DNA of 64,000 nucleotides from Elusimicrobiota bacterium (GTDB lineage: Bacteria; Elusimicrobiota; Elusimicrobia; UBA1565; UBA9628): positions 240,450 to 304,449 of the forward strand of contig JACRDQ010000018.1 in the NCBI GenBank assembly GCA_016218545.1. The letters run 5' to 3'. Position numbers and translations under genes: made by a program. The notes under the pieces are model-generated. The model saw nothing but the letters and a program-made list of their open reading frames with translations. It ran no database searches and had not been told where the DNA came from. Positions 17,182 through 26,435 of the stretch are shown here, one piece after another (positions within the stretch are counted from its first letter, which is position 1; each line of letters opens with the position of its first letter).

Positions 17182-20100
17182 TCAGTGCTTGGGCTGTCGG
17201 CTGCGGGCAGCGCCGACCACCGCGAGGATCTCGGCGGGGGTCAGCAGAAGTCCGGGGCGGGCCGCGACCTGCACGCTGTCCTGGCCGGCGACGAAGCCGG
17301 CCTCCTCTGCGTGCATGCCGTGGACGTGGGACTTCTCCCTGTTGGCCTTGTTGATGGCCTCGCCCACGGCCTTGAGCGAGCCTGCGGCCTTGGGATCGGG
17401 AGCCGCGAGGAAGACGCCGGTGCGGCTCTCGCCCCCGGGGCCCGCCGGCATGGGCTCAAAGCCCACCACGAGGCTCCTGCCGCGGTCCGCGGCGACCCCG
17501 CCCGAGAGAGCGAAGACCCCGACCTCGGCCGGGATCCGGCCCGCGTCGAAGGCGAACACGGCGTCGAGACCTGACGCCGGTGCCCCCTGCTTTGGCAGGG
17601 CCGCCCTGGCCGCGGCCAGGTCCACGGCAGCGGCCGAGACCTTCTCGGCCGCCGAGCCCAGGGCCTGGCGGAAGTGTTCCGCCCTGGAGGCCCGCGCCTT
17701 GGGGTCCTTGACGACCCGCGTCATCTCGCCCATGACCTCGGCCAGGAGGGCCTTCTGGACCTCAGCGGACTTCGTGTCGAAGCGGTCCGTGCCGGAGATG
17801 CCCTGGCGCTTCAAGGCGGCGTCGTAGACGTCGAAGACCGCCTGCTGGAGCTCGATGCCTTCGGACAGGGCCGGGTCGGTCCCGAACGCTTCCCCGGCCT
17901 TGCCGAGCAGGCCGGCGTCTCCGCTCTGGACCGCGCCCCGCAGGCGGCTGCGCAGGGCAGGGTCCCGCGCCACGAGGCTCACGTTCTCGATGATCCAGGC
18001 AGGCCAGGCCCCGTCTCCCAGGCTCTCGGCCGCGTACTTGCCGAACCTCTGCCTGAGGAACTGGATCTTGGCCTCGGTCGCGCCAGGGTCGAGCATGACC
18101 TCGTCGACGAGATCCAGGAGCCTGACGCCGGCGCTCTCGGCAGCGGAGGACTCCAGGGAGGGAGCCCGGCGGCCCAGGACGAGCCCGAGACGCTTGGCCG
18201 TCGCGAGATCGACGCCCTTGAGCCCTGCCTCGCCGTCCAGGAGCACGATGCCGCCCCGGCCGCGGCTGCGTCCCACCGCTCCCTTCTCGGGGTTGAGCTC
18301 GCGGTAGAGCCGGGTGAGCAGGATGTCGGAACGCTGGGCCTCGGTGAGGGGCTTCAAGCCCTTGCCGGAGCGCAGGCCTTCGATCTCGGCGAGCCTGGCC
18401 TCCGCGGACTTCCAGGAGGTCTCGAGGCTGACCTTGGCCTCGGCCGAGGTCACGGCCTCGGGCGCGTCGGCGAGGAAAGGCTTGCCTGAGAGCTTGGGCA
18501 GGGGCTCGCCCGGCGCCAGCACGCGGCCTCCCTTCATGAGCGGCACGACCTGGCCGCCCCGCACGACCAGGATGTCCTTGAGGCCTTCCACGGGGAACCG
18601 CTCGAACTGCGAACGCAAGGCCTCGAGGCTGACCGCGGAGTCGTCGAGGTCGAGGACCACGCCGCGGCCCTGCTTCTTGACGAGGACCTTCACCTTGACC
18701 ACGTGCCAGATGGCCCTGGGCTTGTCCGTCTTGGGGGCGTAGCAGTCGAGCTCGGCGCCGTTCACGCTGAAGTCCGCGCCCTCGGCAGTGCCGCGCTGGT
18801 CCACGACGTAGCCGTTCTTGTAGAGGGTCTGCGCCGTCTCGTTCTGGCGGTTGAGCGACCGGACGACCTCCGGGTCCTCCTTGGGCCCGATCTTGGCCGG
18901 CTCGCCGGTGAGCTTCCCCACGGCCTTGGGCTTTTCCGCGGCCTTGAGGATCTCGAGGTCCCCGAGCGCGGTCTCCACGGCGCCCCTGAGGGACTCGCCG
19001 GGCTGGAACTTCCGGGTCACGGTCCGCTGGCGGCCCAGGCCCGAGACCACGGCGTCGGTGACCTCGGGATGGGCCTTGGAGTAGGCGAGGATCTTGGCCC
19101 GGTCCGCGGGGCTGATGACCCTGCCCTCGGCCAGGGCCGCGTCCCAGGACTTGGAGAACTCGGCCATGACCCGGCCCGCGTCCTTGCCGAGGAGGGCGAA
19201 CTCCTTGCCTCCGATGCGGAGGACCTCGGGGGAGACGTCGAGCCCGCGCGACCGCGCCTGCGCCACGGTCTCGGCCAGGGCCTTGCCCTTGGCCGCGAGG
19301 AAGGCGTCTCCGGCCTCGTGGCCGGCCGCGTCGTTGAGCACCTTGAAGTCCCGGGAGGAGGTGACGGCCACGTCTCCGCCCTTGGCCCCGGCGCCCTGGA
19401 GCTCGAGCACGGAGAGGTACTCGTGCGTCCGGGCGCCCGTGAAGTCCTTGGCGAAATCCTTGAGGAAGCCCTGGAACTCCACCGGGGTCATCATGCCCTT
19501 GAGGAGGCTCAGCGACCGCGTCAGGGGCTCGACTTCCACGGGGGTCAGGGGTCCGGCCTTGACCTCGCCGCTCGGCGTGAACGCCTCGAAGCCCGAACCG
19601 GGCCGCTCCACGAGGCCGCCGCCCCGCAAGCCCGCGTCCTTGGCCTTGGTGAGCGCGATGTCCGCGGCCTGGAGGGTCGCGTGCATGTCCCGGCCCTTGA
19701 CCATCTCGGCCAGGCCGAAGGTGAAGTCGCCGAAGGGCTGGCGCTCCCCGCGCTTGGCGATGACCGTGTCGTCGATGGCCTGCATCACCTTCTTGTACTT
19801 GGCGCCCAGGGCCGGGTTGTCGGGCCTGATGCCCGCGTCCCGGAGCACGCGGCCCCCGGCGAACTCGACCTGGACGCGCTCGAGGAACTTGGCGACGTCG
19901 GCCTTCTCGCCCAGCACCGCGAACTCCTCGCCCCCGGCGCTCAGACGGCTGACCGTGACCCCGTGCTCGGCAGCCAGGGAGTTGATGATGGCCCCGGTCT
20001 TGCCGATGATCGCGTCCGTCATGAGCTTGCCCTGGACCGGACTTTCCAGGGCCTTGATGAGGCCGTCCTGGATGGCGCCCAGGTTGTTCATGTCCATGAT

Positions 20101-23100
20101 GGCCACGGCGGGCTGCTTGGCCTTGGACAGGACGCCCGGCCCGTTCTTCTCAAGGTGCGCGCGATTGGGCATGCCCGAGCGCGCGTCCGTGGACAGGATG
20201 CTCTCCACGAGGTTCGTGGCGTTCGTCGCCCCCTTGCCCTGGGACTCCATCACGAACCCCTGCAGGAGGGGGGAGGAGGGCTTGGCCTGGGGCTCGGGCC
20301 TGGAAGCCGCGAGCCTCGCGTCGCTGGCGCGCTTGGCGAACTGCGTCACGCGCGCCTGCAGAAGGCCGATGCCCATGGCGCCGAAGCCCGCGGCTCCGGA
20401 GAAGAGAGCATCGAAGTGCGCCCAGGCCGCCTCAGGGTCCTTGCTGATGAAAGCGGCGTCGACCCACTGGACCGCGCTCGTCCCGGTCTGGATGCCGGCC
20501 GGGGCGAGGAACGCGGTCAGCTCGGCGCGGTTGACGGCCTTGAGGAACTTGACGGCCTGCTGCTCCGCCTTGGAGAGCGTGGCCAAGTTCTTGCCGCCCT
20601 TGGAGGCCTGCATGGCGAGGGCCACCTGCTCGCTCGACAGGCCTGCGCGCGCCCCCGCTGCCCCGAGCTTCAAGGGGGCGGCGGCCAGGCCGAAGCCGAG
20701 GCCCTCCACGTAAGCCTCGCCCGCGATGACGAAGCCTCCGGCCGCGTAGCTCGGCAGGGCCGAGAGCTTGCCCCTCCACCCGCCCTTCTCCCAGGACTCC
20801 CGGCCCTCGGCGAAGTACTGGGCCGCGAGGTTGGCGTAGCCGAAGATGCCGGCGGCCATGTAGGCGCGGTCGCCTTCCGTGATGGGGTCCTCGGAGCGGA
20901 ACCGGTAGAGCTCGCCGTAGCGCTTCCTGCGGACCTTGTCCACCTCGTCGTCGAGGAAGGCCTCGAGGAGCTTCCTCTGGCCGGGGGACGAGAAATAGTC
21001 CCGCAGCGCGGCCCGATACTGCATGAGCACCGGGTCGGCCCCGTCCGGGGCCAGGCCCTGGATGGCCCAGCTGTTGAACTTGGCCTGGCAGAGGGTGTAG
21101 AAGGCCGAGATCTGCTCGAAGGAGGCGAAATCGCTGTGCTCGTCGAAGAGCTTGATGGCCGCGCCGGTCGCCAGGTGGAAGAGACCGAGGATGTCGTAGA
21201 GCAGGGTCTGGAAGGGGGAGAAAACGACCTCCACGCCCTTGCCCAGGCCGCCCAGCATGCTGGCCCCGACGTCCGCGACGTCGTCGACCCAGGTGCGCTC
21301 CCGGACCTCGGGAGACACCCGGTTGGTCTCCGCCCACTTGGAGCCCTGCTTCTCCCAGCGCGACGAGAACCTGAACGCCACCCTGTTCTCCGACTTCTGG
21401 ATCTCGTCGTCGGGCAGGTACTCCTCGCACGCGGTCAGGCCCACGTCGCAGTGGCGCATGATGGTGGTCGGTCCGGAGAAAAGGAACATCTTGATGTACG
21501 GCGTCCGGCCGTCCATGGCGCGCTCGGCCGTGTACGTGTCGCGCGGATTGCCTCCCTGGGTGAGGGAGACGTAAAGCCGGTCATCGCGGATGTAGAGGGC
21601 CTCCACGCCCATACCTGCGGACCCGGCCCAGGCGTTGGCAGCCAGGGACTGCAGATTCGGGAGCTCCCGCAGTATCCGCTCGAAGGAGTCCCGCAGGACC
21701 GGGTCGAGGTCAGTCTCAGGGATCGCGGAGAGGTCGATGCCCTTTCCGGACATGAGCTTTCTCAGGATGCCGGGGTCGAGGAGGATGTCCTTGCGGAACC
21801 TGCCGTTGTCTAGGTGCGTGATGACCTGGCCGAGGCCGCCCGGCAGCAGCATGCCCCGCTCCTTGCCCGCGGGCTTGATCCAGCGCACGATCCTGGGCTT
21901 ACCCTCGTCGTCGACCCCGTCGGCGAAGAAGAGGGTCTCCCCATCGTCGGAGAACATCAGGGTCTGCCCCTTGGCCGCCGTGAAATGCATGTTGCGGAAG
22001 TGGCCCCTCACCTCCCCGGTCTTGGGGTCCTTGGCCCAGGCCGCGGTCTCGGAGCCGTCCAAGAGCCTGCGGAGCGCTCCCTTGGCCTTGTCGTCCACGG
22101 TCACGACGCGCCGGTCCTTGGACGTGGCCACGGTCAGCCCGCCGTAGCCCTCGTAGCGCGAGCTCCCGTCCTTGAACACCACCTCGTAGCCCAAGCCCGC
22201 CCCGCCCAGGGGGTCGACCTCGGTCAGGCGGTAGGACTTCACGTCCCCGCGCGCCTTGAGCATGCGCAGGGACTCGCCCGTGCTCTCCGCGTAGAAACGC
22301 GCCTTGGCCCAACCGGACGTGCCGGGGAACTGGGAGAGCGCGGCGTAGAAGGAGAGGGCCAACTGGGTCCCGAACGGGGTGGGGCCGAGGCCCGGGCCCT
22401 CGCCCTGGGAGCCCAGGGAGGGGACATTGAGGGTCTTCCTGTTGGCGACCAGGACCTGTTTGAGCTGGGCGTCCACCCGGCCCATCTGGGCCTGAACCTG
22501 GGTGCGGCCGCCCTTATCAAGGAGCTTGTTCGTCTCGTTGATGAGGGCCAGGGTGGTCTCCACCCCGGTGCTCCCGAAGCCCTTCTCCAGGAGGTCGGGC
22601 CGGTCAGCGATGCCTTCCAGCAGGGCACCGAGCCTGGCAGCCGCGGCCTTGTGGTCGCCCTTCTTGGCCAGCTCCTGGATCTCCAGGAGCGCCTGGTTCT
22701 TGGCCGCGATCTCGGCCGCGAGCTCCGGGGTCAGGGCCGCCCCGCGTCCGGTGAACGCGTCCCAGGACTCGGGGGAGAACGGAAGGCCGTCCTTGTCGAG
22801 AAAGAGCCCGTCCTTGAAGGTGACTCCGGCCTCGGCCATCCTCGAACGGAGCCAGACGTAGCGCGGCACGAGGTCGCGGCCGTCCTTCTCGGAGAGCCCC
22901 AGGTCCTTGGCCAGGCCCTGCACCTCGGCGGACAGTTCCTCCTGCGAATACGCCGACAGCCTGCTCCGGAACACCTCGTAACGAGCTCCAGCCCGGGCCA
23001 GGGACTTCCAGGCCGCTTCGACGGCTGAGCCTGAGGCCAGCCCGGAAAAGGTCTTGGCCAGCTCGTCTCCAGGGAAGGGGGTCTGGACCTGCAGGGTGGC

Positions 23101-23247
23101 GAAGCTCGTCTGGAGGTCCCGCCGCGCAGTGACGAGCTGCGACTCAGCGGAGGGAGGGGCGGCCAGGACCTGTTGAGGGAGGACCGACCAGAAGACCAAC
23201 TGGCCGGAGAGCAGGACCGACAACAGTTTCCGTGCTCGGCGCTCCAT
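17182..23247 (-). CDS. 2021-aa exported protein with two GGDEF-like domains and a CdiA_C-like tRNase domain
   Basis: The N-terminus is a signal peptide (LLSVLLSGQLVFWSVL, end near VLA). Residues ~40-640 are helical with a beta-rich part. Residues ~640-960 hold hydrophobic stretches. At about 1015-1205 there is a GGDEF-like domain (DARSGMPNR, MDMNNLGAIQD, GGEEF at 1105-1109). A second lies at about 1240-1430 (GGKEF at 1346-1350, preceded by LRI). Residues ~1460-1570 match the CdiA C-terminal tRNase family: RQNETA, GYVVDQ, ELDCYAP, then LDLDDS and LKDILVVRGG. A further ~450 residues follow. The toxin-like domain is therefore internal, not terminal. The gene lies downstream of two exported or anchored genes. 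No immunity gene is obvious. Confidence 0.82.
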   Translation of the reverse strand: MERRARKLLSVLLSGQLVFWSVLPQQVLAAPPSAESQLVTARRDLQTSFATLQVQTPFPGDELAKTFSGLASGSAVEAAWKSLARAGARYEVFRSRLSAYSQEELSAEVQGLAKDLGLSEKDGRDLVPRYVWLRSRMAEAGVTFKDGLFLDKDGLPFSPESWDAFTGRGAALTPELAAEIAAKNQALLEIQELAKKGDHKAAAARLGALLEGIADRPDLLEKGFGSTGVETTLALINETNKLLDKGGRTQVQAQMGRVDAQLKQVLVANRKTLNVPSLGSQGEGPGLGPTPFGTQLALSFYAALSQFPGTSGWAKARFYAESTGESLRMLKARGDVKSYRLTEVDPLGGAGLGYEVVFKDGSSRYEGYGGLTVATSKDRRVVTVDDKAKGALRRLLDGSETAAWAKDPKTGEVRGHFRNMHFTAAKGQTLMFSDDGETLFFADGVDDEGKPRIVRWIKPAGKERGMLLPGGLGQVITHLDNGRFRKDILLDPGILRKLMSGKGIDLSAIPETDLDPVLRDSFERILRELPNLQSLAANAWAGSAGMGVEALYIRDDRLYVSLTQGGNPRDTYTAERAMDGRTPYIKMFLFSGPTTIMRHCDVGLTACEEYLPDDEIQKSENRVAFRFSSRWEKQGSKWAETNRVSPEVRERTWVDDVADVGASMLGGLGKGVEVVFSPFQTLLYDILGLFHLATGAAIKLFDEHSDFASFEQISAFYTLCQAKFNSWAIQGLAPDGADPVLMQYRAALRDYFSSPGQRKLLEAFLDDEVDKVRRKRYGELYRFRSEDPITEGDRAYMAAGIFGYANLAAQYFAEGRESWEKGGWRGKLSALPSYAAGGFVIAGEAYVEGLGFGLAAAPLKLGAAGARAGLSSEQVALAMQASKGGKNLATLSKAEQQAVKFLKAVNRAELTAFLAPAGIQTGTSAVQWVDAAFISKDPEAAWAHFDALFSGAAGFGAMGIGLLQARVTQFAKRASDARLAASRPEPQAKPSSPLLQGFVMESQGKGATNATNLVESILSTDARSGMPNRAHLEKNGPGVLSKAKQPAVAIMDMNNLGAIQDGLIKALESPVQGKLMTDAIIGKTGAIINSLAAEHGVTVSRLSAGGEEFAVLGEKADVAKFLERVQVEFAGGRVLRDAGIRPDNPALGAKYKKVMQAIDDTVIAKRGERQPFGDFTFGLAEMVKGRDMHATLQAADIALTKAKDAGLRGGGLVERPGSGFEAFTPSGEVKAGPLTPVEVEPLTRSLSLLKGMMTPVEFQGFLKDFAKDFTGARTHEYLSVLELQGAGAKGGDVAVTSSRDFKVLNDAAGHEAGDAFLAAKGKALAETVAQARSRGLDVSPEVLRIGGKEFALLGKDAGRVMAEFSKSWDAALAEGRVISPADRAKILAYSKAHPEVTDAVVSGLGRQRTVTRKFQPGESLRGAVETALGDLEILKAAEKPKAVGKLTGEPAKIGPKEDPEVVRSLNRQNETAQTLYKNGYVVDQRGTAEGADFSVNGAELDCYAPKTDKPRAIWHVVKVKVLVKKQGRGVVLDLDDSAVSLEALRSQFERFPVEGLKDILVVRGGQVVPLMKGGRVLAPGEPLPKLSGKPFLADAPEAVTSAEAKVSLETSWKSAEARLAEIEGLRSGKGLKPLTEAQRSDILLTRLYRELNPEKGAVGRSRGRGGIVLLDGEAGLKGVDLATAKRLGLVLGRRAPSLESSAAESAGVRLLDLVDEVMLDPGATEAKIQFLRQRFGKYAAESLGDGAWPAWIIENVSLVARDPALRSRLRGAVQSGDAGLLGKAGEAFGTDPALSEGIELQQAVFDVYDAALKRQGISGTDRFDTKSAEVQKALLAEVMGEMTRVVKDPKARASRAEHFRQALGSAAEKVSAAAVDLAAARAALPKQGAPASGLDAVFAFDAGRIPAEVGVFALSGGVAADRGRSLVVGFEPMPAGPGGESRTGVFLAAPDPKAAGSLKAVGEAINKANREKSHVHGMHAEEAGFVAGQDSVQVAARPGLLLTPAEILAVVGAARSRQPKH

Positions 23248-23342
23248 GGGATAGAGGTTCCAAAACGCTGATTCCCGTCGTCCCCATGTATATAGCCCCG
23301 GAACCCGTTCTTTTCAAGAGGAAAATACGTTGTATAAATGCG

Positions 23343-23416
23343 CTGGGGTCAGTCTTCAACTTATTCAACTTATTTTTCTTAGAAAATAAGTTGAATAAGT
23401 TGAAGACTGACCCCAG
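23343..23416. repeat. perfect hairpin, 34-bp arms, 6-nt loop
   Basis: 23343-23376 is exactly complementary to 23383-23416 across TCTTAG. The outer part reads CTGGGGTCAGTCTTC and the inner part is AT-rich. It lies between the end of the gene at 23424 and the start of the giant gene at 23247. Such GGGGTCAG palindromes resemble the REP-like elements mobilised by TnpA_REP (RAYT) transposases. It could also act as a terminator or attenuator between the two genes. Confidence 0.9.
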
Positions 23417-23423
23417 TGTATGC

Positions 23424-24293
23424 TCAGTTGAAGATATTGTCTACCTTCAGGAGCTCCTGGCGGGCCTCCGAAAGTATGAACAAACCGTCGTGCCGCAGGC
23501 AGAGGGTGCCTGAGACCTTGTCGAGGAGCCTGACGAGCCGGCCTTCGAGGAGGACATAAACGGCGTCACCCAAGGAGAGGAACAGGGCGCGGCGGCCGGA
23601 GTCGTACGCGAGGGAACGGATGCCGGGCCGCGACGGGAAATAGAGGACCGGGACGACCCTCTTGCCGAACTCCGCCCTGTAGATCCCGCCGCTGGCAGCG
23701 AAGAAGAAGCCATCGTCCGCGCCGGCCACGGCGCCGATCTCTCCGGGGAACGTGAAGAGCTTGGAGTAGGCGCCGCCCTTGGCGACCATATAGACCGCCC
23801 AGGTTTTGGTGGAGACCACCGGGCCGAAAAGGAGGACCTTATCGGAGGCGATGCGCTCGACCCTCATCTTGTCGGAAGGCAGGGTGACCCGGTCCTGGAC
23901 CGCGCCATTGGCGACATAGCCCAGCCGGTCCTTGCGCACGGTCAGGACCAGGCCCTCGGCGGTCGGAGCGAACGAGGACAGGGCGGGGTCCGGCTCATCG
24001 AGAAGGGAGCGGTTCGAGCGCACCTCCACGATGTTGCCTCCCCAGCCGATGAAAAGGCCGCCGTAGGAGTCGCTGCCCATGGAAGGGTTGCCGGCCACGG
24101 CTCCGGGAGCCTGCGAGCGGACCACGCTCGCGACCGCGGGCACGGCCAGGCTCTCGAGTGCCTTGGATTCCGGGACCGCCTCGCCGCCTCCGGTCAGCAT
24201 GACCTTGCCCGCGATGAAGAGGATCACGACCGCGGGGATGAGCAGGATGGGGATCAGCAGCGCGACGAGAGGCTTGCGGATGCGCTCGTCCAT
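23424..24293 (-). CDS. membrane-anchored beta-propeller-like protein
   Basis: The 289-residue protein has one N-terminal transmembrane span (residues ~8-30, VALLIPILLIPAVVILFIAG). About 240 strand-rich residues follow, with repeating blocks resembling propeller blades (for example LVLTVRKDRLGYVA, VLLFGPVVSTKTWAVYMV, DDGFFFAASGGIYRA, RALFLSLGDAVYVL). No catalytic residues are evident, and the assignment is structural inference only. Its ATG overlaps the upstream stop as TGATG, so it is translationally coupled to the 419-residue gene. Confidence 0.65.
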   Translation of the reverse strand: MDERIRKPLVALLIPILLIPAVVILFIAGKVMLTGGGEAVPESKALESLAVPAVASVVRSQAPGAVAGNPSMGSDSYGGLFIGWGGNIVEVRSNRSLLDEPDPALSSFAPTAEGLVLTVRKDRLGYVANGAVQDRVTLPSDKMRVERIASDKVLLFGPVVSTKTWAVYMVAKGGAYSKLFTFPGEIGAVAGADDGFFFAASGGIYRAEFGKRVVPVLYFPSRPGIRSLAYDSGRRALFLSLGDAVYVLLEGRLVRLLDKVSGTLCLRHDGLFILSEARQELLKVDNIFN

Positions 24294-25552
24294 CAGGGCT
24301 CCAAGCCCCACTGCCGGGCGAGCCAGACCGGATCGTCCTCGCCCGGCGCGGGCTCAAGCCCGGTGCCGGCCGGGACCCCGCGGGACTGCGAGGCGGACGA
24401 GGACGGCCCTGCCAGCGCGCCCTCCGGCCCGGACCAATAGAGGGACATGGGGACGATGCCTCCTGCTCCGAGCAGGTCCATCCGCTGGTCCACGGCCCCG
24501 GACTCGAAGGCCGCGTACGGGATCAGGCTCGGGCCCAGCCGCTTCTTGCTCAGGCCGACCGTGCCGGTCACGCCGTCCACGAGCCGGTCCCAGAAGCCGC
24601 GCTTCAAGCTGAGCCTCTTGGGCAGGCCGAGGTTGAACGGGTCGTGCTCGAGCGCGCATAGGCTGAACCGGTAGTCCGGCATCAGCTCCCAGACGATGCC
24701 TTTGCGGAAATGGGCGCCAAGACGCGCAGGCGGGATCACGACGTCCGTGACCCGACGCGGCCCGAAGTACTCCTGGCTCGCGTCCACGTCCTTGAACAGC
24801 GAGGCTTCCACCATGAACTCGTGCGCGATGATATTCTCGTAGACCGGGACAGGCGGCGGGGGCGGAGGAGGGAGCACTGGGGCGGGAAGGGCGGCCGCAG
24901 CCTTCTGGGCCCTGGCCTCCGCGTCGGCGGCAGCCCTGGCCTTGGCCTCGGCAGCGAGCTTCTCCAGGGCCTTCTTCTGCTCTTCCTCCTCCTTCGTCTT
25001 CTTGGCAGCCTCAGCCTTGACCTTCTCCGGCGACTTGGCCGGGACCTTGAACGAGGGCTTGTTCATCTGGCGGAACCCGGTCCGGATCGAGGGGATGTGA
25101 CTCTGGCCAGGCCCGCCGCCATAGGTCATCCCGCCGCCGACCCCGCCGGCGGGCTGGACGCCTCCTCCGCCCACGGCGCCCGGGTCGCCCTGGTCTCCGG
25201 GTTGAGGCACGGCGCCCGGATACCCCTGCCCGGCGCCGGCGCCTGTTGCTCCGGCAGCACCAGGAGCGCCTTCCTGACCAGGAACTGGCTTGGCAAAGCC
25301 AGGGCCGCCTCCCTGCATGGTGTTCTGCTGTTGAGGCTTGAGCGCGTCCGCGGGGAGGCTGCTCATTCCGCTGCACACGCTGGCCATCATGGGCATGGCG
25401 GCGGTCTTGGGGTCGCTGCACATCTGCTTGACCTGATCTATCTGGGCGGAGGGGTCTCCTCCCTGCTGGCCGAAGCACGGACCGACTGCCAAGCTGAAGA
25501 AGGCCAGCAGGGCCTGGATCCGGAGGGACCGCTTCACGGGAATACCGCCCAT
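24293..25552 (-). CDS. exported Gly/Pro-rich linker protein
   Basis: The 419-residue product has a signal peptide (LLAFFSLAVGPCFGQ). A Gly/Pro/Gln-rich collagen-like stretch follows (about residues 75-145), then a charged Lys/Glu/Ala coiled-coil segment (about 175-220), a run of prolines, and a globular C-terminal ~190 residues containing EFMVEASLF and DYRFSLCALEHDP. I do not recognise the C-terminal domain. ATG 25552 is preferred because TACACT ends exactly 6 nt before it. It heads the three-gene unit that ends in the 2021-residue protein. Confidence 0.65.
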   Translation of the reverse strand: MGGIPVKRSLRIQALLAFFSLAVGPCFGQQGGDPSAQIDQVKQMCSDPKTAAMPMMASVCSGMSSLPADALKPQQQNTMQGGGPGFAKPVPGQEGAPGAAGATGAGAGQGYPGAVPQPGDQGDPGAVGGGGVQPAGGVGGGMTYGGGPGQSHIPSIRTGFRQMNKPSFKVPAKSPEKVKAEAAKKTKEEEEQKKALEKLAAEAKARAAADAEARAQKAAAALPAPVLPPPPPPPVPVYENIIAHEFMVEASLFKDVDASQEYFGPRRVTDVVIPPARLGAHFRKGIVWELMPDYRFSLCALEHDPFNLGLPKRLSLKRGFWDRLVDGVTGTVGLSKKRLGPSLIPYAAFESGAVDQRMDLLGAGGIVPMSLYWSGPEGALAGPSSSASQSRGVPAGTGLEPAPGEDDPVWLARQWGLEP

Positions 25553-25558
25553 CATTCA

Positions 25559-25564
25559 AGTGTA
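25559..25564 (-). promoter_or_regulatory. -10 hexamer TACACT, 6 nt before start
   Basis: TACACT is followed by TGAATG and then ATG 25552. It matches the leaderless spacing seen elsewhere in the window and would drive the three genes ending in the GGDEF/CdiA_C-like giant. Confidence 0.5.
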
Positions 25565-25589
25565 CCAGCGAAACAACGGCCGTGCAAGC

Positions 25590-26435
25590 TCAAACCCAGC
25601 CGCGGAAGGAGCGGAGACCCACCTTGAGAGCCCCCTTGGGGCAGGACTCGAGGCACCGGCCGCAGGAGCTGCAATCCGGCGTCCATCGAGCTTCTCCTTT
25701 CACGATCCCTTCCAGAGAAGGGCACGCTGCCTTGCTCACGCACGCCAAGCAGCCGTCGCAGGCCTTCCCATCCTTTTGGACACCGATGAGGGAGAGCGGT
25801 TCGAGGGCCCACGTGACCAGGCCGATGGGGCAGACGAGGTAGCAGTAGGGCCTGAAATAGAAGAGGCTGGCCAGGAGGATGAGGCCGAGCGTGACGGTCG
25901 CGCCCGGCTCCCAACCCCAATGAAGGGCCTCGAACCCGTTGAACGAGTCGTAGGTGATGACCCCGAAACCCAGCAGGCCCAGCACGAAGGCGGCCATCAG
26001 CCCTGCCCTCACCCAATTGGAGACCGGGAAGGGAAGGTTGTGGAGCTTGGCCGGACCGGGCACGGAGTGGAGCAGTTCCTGGAAGGCTCCAAGAGGACAG
26101 GCCCAGCCGCAGAAGGACTTCCGGAAGAGGACGCTCAGCAGGATCATGACGCCCAGGGACACGGCCAAGCCGAGAGCGAACCTGCCCTTGAGCCAGGCGA
26201 AGGCGAGGAGCTTGTTGAGGCTGCACATGGGGCTCGGGTGCATGCCCAGGGGCTGTCCCAGGTCCGGGATCAGCAGCCCGAGGATCCCGCCCAGGAGCAC
26301 GAACGCCGCGGCCAAGGCAGTCAGCCTGGCCGCCCGGCTGACCCTGCCGGCCAGACAGAGGGCCAGGCCGCCGGCTGCCAGGCAGAGGAACACGACGTGC
26401 TTGGCTGAGACCGCCATGGAGAGGACCTCGCTCAT
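25590..26435 (-). CDS. NapH/CcoG-type polyferredoxin membrane protein
   Basis: The 281-residue inner-membrane protein has about six hydrophobic spans, two membrane-associated CxxxCP motifs (CGWACPLG near residue 110, CYLVCPIG near 196) and two C-terminal 4Fe-4S motifs (CDGCLAC...CP and CSSCGRCLESCP). This is the layout of NapH/NosR/CcoG-like electron-transfer proteins that couple the quinone pool to periplasmic acceptors. Its start overlaps the antiporter stop by 4 bp (ATGA). A nearby terminal reductase is not visible, so the partner could be the multihaem cytochromes at 4.7-8.4 kb; that link is speculative. Confidence 0.85.
   Translation of the reverse strand: MSEVLSMAVSAKHVVFLCLAAGGLALCLAGRVSRAARLTALAAAFVLLGGILGLLIPDLGQPLGMHPSPMCSLNKLLAFAWLKGRFALGLAVSLGVMILLSVLFRKSFCGWACPLGAFQELLHSVPGPAKLHNLPFPVSNWVRAGLMAAFVLGLLGFGVITYDSFNGFEALHWGWEPGATVTLGLILLASLFYFRPYCYLVCPIGLVTWALEPLSLIGVQKDGKACDGCLACVSKAACPSLEGIVKGEARWTPDCSSCGRCLESCPKGALKVGLRSFRGWV

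Noticed and set aside
18703..21813. 1036-codon plus-strand frame opposite the giant gene
   Set aside because: It is His/Gly/Arg-rich antisense without motifs, starts or codon bias of a gene. The minus strand carries recognisable domains.
23232..23513. 93-codon plus-strand frame across the hairpin
   Set aside because: The product reads through the palindrome (repeated LFNLF and NKLNK) and has no ribosome site or homology.
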